Assembly (NCBI GenBank): GCA_024404875.1
Contig: JAKSPK010000026.1
Span: 1 to 35,214 of the forward strand
Length of the DNA stretch: 35,214 bases
Source: Oscillospiraceae bacterium
GTDB taxonomy: Bacteria > Bacillota > Clostridia > Oscillospirales > Ruminococcaceae
Reading direction: 5' to 3'
Shown here: piece after piece, positions 31,372-35,214 of the stretch
How positions within the stretch are numbered: position 1 is the stretch's first letter
Layout of the letters: every line of letters starts with the position of its first letter
Made by a program: the position numbers and the translations under genes
Notes under the pieces: generated by a model
The model's input: the letters and a program-made list of their open reading frames with translations, nothing else
Database searches by the model: none
Told to the model about the DNA's origin: nothing

Positions 31372-32417
31372 AATGCATCCTCATCTGAGACAGGCAGCGT
31401 TTCCAGCAGCTTGCGGGCGAGCATTTCACAGGCCTCACCGTCGCTTTTCCTGATAACTGAAAGCGGACTGTGCAGATATCTGCACGGCACGCTGACTGCC
31501 AGTACGCGCACGCCGTCTGCAGCAGACTGGATCGCGCCGGCATCGTTGCCGCCCGCGATTTTTGTCTTGGTCTGTCGGCGGATGCCGTTTTCTTCGCAAA
31601 GACGGTCTGCGACATCATAGAGCTGCTTGTCATAGATCGTCCGGCCGTCCATAAACGAGATCACCGCGCCGCCGCCCAGCTCGCAGACACGGTCAGCACC
31701 GTCGGAGCCGGGGATATCCGCAGCGGTTGTTGCTTCAAAGATGACCGCGATATCAGGATCAATCTGTGCGGCCGCAACGCCGGCGCCGCGCAGTCCGACC
31801 TCCTCCTGAACGAGAAATGCAAAGTCCGCGCCGTATGGCAGATCGGGACGAATCAGCTCCAGCAGAAGCGCACAGCCGAAGCGGTCGTCGATCGCCTTGC
31901 CGATTACCGAGCCGTCACCGTATTCCTGCAGATCTCCGCAGAAATAAATGATGTCGCCGGGGCGGACAAGCTGCATCGTGTCCTCTTTGGAATCGGTGCC
32001 GATATCGCAGAACAGCCGGTGCATATCGGCGGGATGTTCGCGCTCAGTCTTTGAGAGCAGATGCACGGGCTTTGTGCCGATCACGCCAGGGATACGGCCT
32101 TTGCCAACCTGCACATGTCGTCCGATGACTGCTGCTGCACTGATTCCGCCGACCGTGTCAAAGGCGAGCGTACCGTCATCGTAAATATATGTGACCATGA
32201 GTGCGACTTCGTCCATATGCGCCGAAAACATAATTTTTCGCTTTGCGGGATTTTGTCCTGGGATGTGCACGAGCAGATTGCCGAGTCGGTCTGTGCGGAT
32301 CCATTCGGCGGGAATGCCTTTTCGGTCAAGCTCTGCGCGTATCAGGTCACGGACAGCCGATTCGCGTCCGGATGTGCCGCAGCATTCGCAGAGCGCTTTC
32401 AGAAGAGTCATGTTCAT
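31368..32417 (-). CDS. M42 family metallo-aminopeptidase
   Basis: A 349-aa cytosolic di-metal (Zn/Co) aminopeptidase of the glutamyl-aminopeptidase/TET type, which usually forms a dodecameric tetrahedral particle and trims peptides. Expected residues are in place: H67 and D69 in FSAHMDEVA, bridging D177 in GKAIDDRFG, the catalytic E205 with E206 in VQEEVGLRG, and H316 in YLHSPLSV. E228 (IFEATT) replaces the usual Asp ligand of the family. ATG 32417 has GGAGG 8 nt away; a GTG three codons earlier overlaps that site. The 4-bp overlaps on both sides couple it to a second M42 gene upstream and a GNAT gene downstream. Confidence 0.93.
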   Translation of the reverse strand: MNMTLLKALCECCGTSGRESAVRDLIRAELDRKGIPAEWIRTDRLGNLLVHIPGQNPAKRKIMFSAHMDEVALMVTYIYDDGTLAFDTVGGISAAAVIGRHVQVGKGRIPGVIGTKPVHLLSKTEREHPADMHRLFCDIGTDSKEDTMQLVRPGDIIYFCGDLQEYGDGSVIGKAIDDRFGCALLLELIRPDLPYGADFAFLVQEEVGLRGAGVAAAQIDPDIAVIFEATTAADIPGSDGADRVCELGGGAVISFMDGRTIYDKQLYDVADRLCEENGIRRQTKTKIAGGNDAGAIQSAADGVRVLAVSVPCRYLHSPLSVIRKSDGEACEMLARKLLETLPVSDEDAL

Positions 32418-33439
32418 TTTCCGCACCTCCCTGCATAAGCCGCAAGTAAGCGGGCAGTCTGCTGCACATCGGCAAGGTCAATGACCTCGACGGGCGTATG
32501 CATATATCGCAGCGGGATCGAGACGGTGCCCGCCGCGCAGCCCGATGGTGACAGCGCGAGCATATCTGCATCGGTGCCGGTTGATTCGGGCATAACCTCA
32601 AGCTGATAGGGGATCGTTTCGTTTTCTGCCGTTTCGATGAGCGCATCAGAGAGGCGTTGATCGAGGACGGACGAAATGCCGATTGCAGGGCCTTTTCCGA
32701 GCGGGAAGGTTTCCTGCGCGGATTCACCGTGCGCGGTGCCGAAGGTCACATCAACGGCGATCGCATAATCGGGACGCTCTGCGAAAGCGGCGGTCTTCGC
32801 GCCGCGGTGTCCGCTGCGTTCTTCCTGATTGACAAATGCGATGACGACATTGCAGGGGAGCTCTGGCACTTTGCTGATCTGCTCTGCTGCCGCGATGACT
32901 GCAGCAATGCCGCAGCGGTCGTCCAGCGCCGGCGCCGTCATGCGGGAGCCTGTGAGCTGCCTGCAGGGTGCATCAAAATATACGGCATCGCCGCGCTGTA
33001 CCTTTCCTTCCAGCGACTTCGCATCCGCAAATCCGAGATCAACGCAGAGCGCACCGAATTCCGGAACGGCCTGTTCTCCCTGTAAAAGATGGGGCGGGAG
33101 AATGGAGATTACGCCCTGCATCGGCTCGCTGCCCATGACCGTCACAGCCTGACCAAGCAGCAGACGCCGGTCGATGCCTCCGACTGCACCAATGCGCAGA
33201 AAGCCGTCAGGGGTGATGTCCGTTACGAGAAATCCGACCTGATCAAGATGCGCACAGAGCATCAGTACGGGCTTCTGCGGATTTCTGCCGATATGCGCGA
33301 TGACATTGCCGCCGCAATATCCTGCATCCGGCGCGAATGGCTTCAGAAGCCGGACAGCGGTTTCTGCGGCAGTGCATTCTCTGCCGGAAACACCGCGTGC
33401 AGCACATAGTTCTTTTGTGATTTTATAGAGCGAATTCAC
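32414..33439 (-). CDS. M42 family metallo-aminopeptidase (paralogue)
   Basis: A 341-aa second M42 enzyme, diverged from its neighbour. Metal and catalytic residues are present: H64 and D66 in LCAHLDQVG, D173 in APALDDRCG, E206/E207 in VNQEERSGHRGA, D230 in AVDVTFG, and H314 in RYMHTPVEV. Unlike the downstream paralogue it keeps the standard Asp (D230) ligand. The two may differ in peptide preference or assemble into mixed TET particles, as known for some archaeal M42 pairs. The start is GTG 33439, just after GGAAGGGATGAG; no in-frame ATG nearby fits better. It is the first gene of the operon, with a good promoter 43 bp upstream. Confidence 0.92.
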   Translation of the reverse strand: MNSLYKITKELCAARGVSGRECTAAETAVRLLKPFAPDAGYCGGNVIAHIGRNPQKPVLMLCAHLDQVGFLVTDITPDGFLRIGAVGGIDRRLLLGQAVTVMGSEPMQGVISILPPHLLQGEQAVPEFGALCVDLGFADAKSLEGKVQRGDAVYFDAPCRQLTGSRMTAPALDDRCGIAAVIAAAEQISKVPELPCNVVIAFVNQEERSGHRGAKTAAFAERPDYAIAVDVTFGTAHGESAQETFPLGKGPAIGISSVLDQRLSDALIETAENETIPYQLEVMPESTGTDADMLALSPSGCAAGTVSIPLRYMHTPVEVIDLADVQQTARLLAAYAGRCGK

Positions 33440-33481
33440 GCGTTCTCATCCCTTCCGGTTACAGATATCTATTCAGATTAT

Positions 33482-33510
33482 ATTATACCAGAATCGTGCT
33501 GAAAATGCAA
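33482..33510 (-). promoter_or_regulatory. Promoter of the M42-M42-GNAT operon
   Basis: Minus strand -35 TTGCAT (33510-33505), 17-bp spacer, -10 TATAAT (33487-33482). Confidence 0.82.
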
Positions 33511-33523
33511 GATACGCGTCTTG

Positions 33524-33585
33524 TTTTGTATAATTCGCACAACTCAGCGAATGGAAGAAACTGCCGTTTGACGAATTGTACAAAA
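33524..33585. repeat. 14-bp imperfect inverted repeat in the divergent spacer
   Basis: TTTTGTATAATTCG (33524-33537) and CGAATTGTACAAAA (33572-33585) pair over 14 positions with one G-U, separated by 34 bp. It lies between the divergent M42 operon promoter and the SPFH gene promoter. The long loop and lack of a following T run argue against a terminator. It could be an operator or a structured element. Confidence 0.45.
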
Positions 33586-33708
33586 CTGCCTGTCGCCGAA
33601 AGATGCATCCGGTGTGGATATTGCACGAAAATCACGAATATACGCATTTTTCGACAACTGTCAATCGGGTTTTTCCGAACCGTGACATAGTATGAAAATC
33701 AAAGGAAA

Positions 33709-33803
33709 CCGGAGAATATCGAAGAAAAACCCTGAAATCTGCAAAGCAAAATCTCTACGGCATTTTCTCCGGCTTTGCAAACTGTTCCGGTTTATGATAT
33801 GAT
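33709..33803 (+). promoter_or_regulatory. Promoter of the SPFH gene with upstream inverted repeat
   Basis: A promoter with -35 TTGCAA (33775-33780), 17-bp spacer and -10 TATGAT (33798-33803) precedes the SPFH gene by 65 nt. CCGGAGAA (33709-33716) and TTCTCCGG (33765-33772) form a perfect inverted repeat whose right arm touches the -35, so it may be a regulator site. No gene is seen in 33440-33868. Confidence 0.65.
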
Positions 33804-33868
33804 ATCAGCAAGGCGGATGGAGAGGGCGTCATAGAGATGAGCGCTGTCCGCAAAGGAAAGGAAATTTT

Positions 33869-34783
33869 ATGAATACCGAAACCTATACTGTTAAGAAAAA
33901 GGGTGCAGCCGGAAAGGTCATCGGCTTCGCATTCGCTGGCGTTCTGGCTGTCATCGCGGTCGGATCTGCAATGTGCAGCGTCCCTGCCGGACATACCGGC
34001 GTAATCGTGACGCTCGGAAAGGTCAGTGACCGGACACTGAGCGAGGGCTTTCATTTTAAGGTCCCGTTTGTGCAGGAGGTCGTTGATGTCAGCAATCAGA
34101 TTCAGGTGTATGAGGTTGATGCACCGGCCGTCTCGAAAGATCTGCAAACGGTCAGCAGCGTGATCGCGGTTAACTACAATATCGCTTCTGCGGAATCTGC
34201 ACATATTTACCGCAATATCGGAAGTGATTATCAGGCAGTCGTTCTGACGCCGGCTGTACAGGAGAGTGTGAAATCTGTTACTGCAAAATACACCGCGGAG
34301 CAGCTTATTACCGAGCGCTCGACCGTTGGTGAGCAGATCAAGGAGCAGCTTTCCGGAAAGGTCGGTGAATACGGCATCCTGATTGAGAAATTCAACATTG
34401 TGAATTTTGATTTTTCGTCAGAGTTCAATGCGGCGATTGAGCAGAAGCAGGTCGCGGAGCAGAATCTTCTGAAAACCAATACTGAGCAGGCGCAGGCGAT
34501 CGTTATTGCAGAAGCCGAGGCGAAAAAGAAGGTCATCGCAGCAAATGCGGAGGCAGATGCGATTCTCAGGAAGGCGCAGGCACAGGCCGATGCCAATGAA
34601 CTGCTGAACAATTCGCTGACAGAACTGGTGCTGCAGGATAAGATGCTCGAAAAATGGGACGGTGCCGTGCCGAAGGTCTCCGGCAGCGATGCTTCGCTGC
34701 TGCTGGATGTATCCGGTGCCGCAGGTACCGGTGCGGCCGGCGGCGGCACAGCGGTTCAGGAACAGCTGACTCCGGAGGGATAA
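33869..34783 (+). CDS. SPFH/band-7 (prohibitin-like) membrane protein
   Basis: A 304-aa protein with one membrane segment (VIGFAFAGVLAVIAVGSAM, about 17-36) followed by an SPFH domain at about 40-200 (PAGHTGVIVTLGKVSDRTL, GFHFKVPFVQEVVDVSNQIQ). It has an Ala/Glu-rich coiled coil at about 190-260 (AIVIAEAEAKKKVIAANAEA) and a flexible Gly/Ala tail. The pattern is that of prohibitin/HflC-like scaffolds that oligomerise on membranes and organise membrane domains or control FtsH-type proteases. AAAGGAAA precedes the ATG. A small zinc-ribbon gene follows 24 bp downstream and is probably cotranscribed, ending at the terminator at 35.2 kb. Confidence 0.93.
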   Translation: MNTETYTVKKKGAAGKVIGFAFAGVLAVIAVGSAMCSVPAGHTGVIVTLGKVSDRTLSEGFHFKVPFVQEVVDVSNQIQVYEVDAPAVSKDLQTVSSVIAVNYNIASAESAHIYRNIGSDYQAVVLTPAVQESVKSVTAKYTAEQLITERSTVGEQIKEQLSGKVGEYGILIEKFNIVNFDFSSEFNAAIEQKQVAEQNLLKTNTEQAQAIVIAEAEAKKKVIAANAEADAILRKAQAQADANELLNNSLTELVLQDKMLEKWDGAVPKVSGSDASLLLDVSGAAGTGAAGGGTAVQEQLTPEG

Positions 34784-34807
34784 TGACGATCGAATGAGGT
34801 GAAGACG

Positions 34808-35035
34808 ATGAAATACAAGAAAATCTGCCCGAAATGCGGCGGTCAGGATATCCTGATGATTCCCGGCTCCTGCGGCGCATACGGCAGCGGCAATAACATT
34901 TTGCTCGGTGCAACGATTTTCTCAGGCGTCGGCGTACACAGGTATATCTGCGGCTGCTGCGGCTATTCGGAGGAGTATATCAGCCGTCGCGATCTGGAAA
35001 AGGTCGCGCGATCCTCCAAATGCCGGCAAATCTGA
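34808..35035 (+). CDS. Small zinc-ribbon protein, unknown
   Basis: A 75-aa protein with two CXXC knuckles: CPKC near residue 7 and CGCC near residue 49 (YICGCCGYSEEYISRRDL). The segment between them is Gly-rich and mildly hydrophobic (NNILLGATIFSGVGVHRY). This is the layout of small zinc-ribbon proteins seen in many Firmicutes without known function. ATG 34808 has GAGGTG upstream; a GTG at 34799 overlaps that site. It follows the SPFH gene and is likely in its operon. Confidence 0.75.
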   Translation: MKYKKICPKCGGQDILMIPGSCGAYGSGNNILLGATIFSGVGVHRYICGCCGYSEEYISRRDLEKVARSSKCRQI

Positions 35036-35155
35036 AAGGGCGACGATGCCGGATTACTGGCTTCTGTTTATGCAGTACTAAACAGTGCGGCACAAACCGG
35101 AATCCGCTGCAGATCTGATTCTGTTTATCACCTTTTTGCGGGAGCAATAAAAGCC

Positions 35156-35186
35156 AAGCGGCAAAGAATCCTCTTTGCCGCTTTTC
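35156..35186 (+). terminator. Terminator of the SPFH operon
   Basis: An 11-bp stem (AAGCGGCAAAG / CTTTGCCGCTT) with a 6-nt loop and a T-rich tail, 120 bp after the zinc-ribbon stop. The sequence between (35036-35155) shows no gene. Confidence 0.83.
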
Positions 35187-35214
35187 TTATGCTTGATCTT
35201 CCGCGAATAATGTG

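Overview
The window reads as a chromosomal segment of an anaerobic, fibre-degrading Firmicute of the Ruminococcaceae, most like a cellulosome-forming Ruminococcus (R. flavefaciens / R. champanellensis type). The evidence is two GH9 cellulases with threonine-rich linkers and C-terminal dockerins, a probable cohesin-bearing lipoprotein, a SCIFF ranthipeptide locus typical of Clostridia, a T-box leader, and strong TTGACA-17 bp-TATAAT-type promoters. The species assignment is inference. I saw no tRNA, rRNA, CRISPR array, insertion sequence or prophage.

Layout. 1-3.2 kb (+): 3' end of the SCIFF peptide gene, its radical-SAM maturase, and an overlapping PLP-dependent Orn/Lys/Arg-decarboxylase-like gene. 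9.7-3.2 kb (-): a corrinoid-uptake locus. It has a strong promoter, a divergent cobalamin riboswitch with terminator, a sortase-type surface protein, a transcobalamin-like DUF4430 membrane protein, and the EcfT, fused EcfA-A' and S-component subunits of an ECF transporter. 14.9-9.9 kb (-): MoxR ATPase, DUF58 protein, a lipoprotein with a probable cohesin domain, and a MATE transporter fused to a GHKL/RsbW-like ATPase domain whose 3' end looks frameshifted. 15.0-19.6 kb (+): two GH9-dockerin cellulases in tandem. 19.6-21.7 kb (+): a nested inverted repeat (possible structured RNA), a membrane-anchored metallophosphoesterase and an asparaginase-like protein. 22.3-21.7 kb (-): DUF4416 protein.

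22.3-25.7 kb (+): endonuclease III, then a T-box leader controlling an unusual HTH-cupin-acyl-CoA-synthetase fusion. 33.5-25.7 kb (-): two M42 aminopeptidases and a GNAT acetyltransferase in an overlapping operon, a YnbB-type PLP enzyme, a single-pass membrane protein, and a zinc-ribbon/pseudokinase/PASTA membrane protein with its own promoter. 33.7-35.2 kb (+): an SPFH/band-7 protein and a small zinc-ribbon protein.

Functionally the window combines plant-fibre degradation (GH9 enzymes, probable surface cohesin), corrinoid scavenging, and peptide/amino-acid metabolism. The most unusual item is the T-box-controlled HTH-cupin-AMP-ligase. An amino-acid-starvation switch on an acyl-CoA synthetase fits the known rumen/gut ruminococcal trait of making branched-chain or aromatic amino acids from scavenged short-chain acids by acyl-CoA activation and reductive carboxylation. 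Other points to check are the cohesin lipoprotein inside a MoxR-DUF58 operon, the MATE-GHKL fusion, and the predicted pseudokinase.
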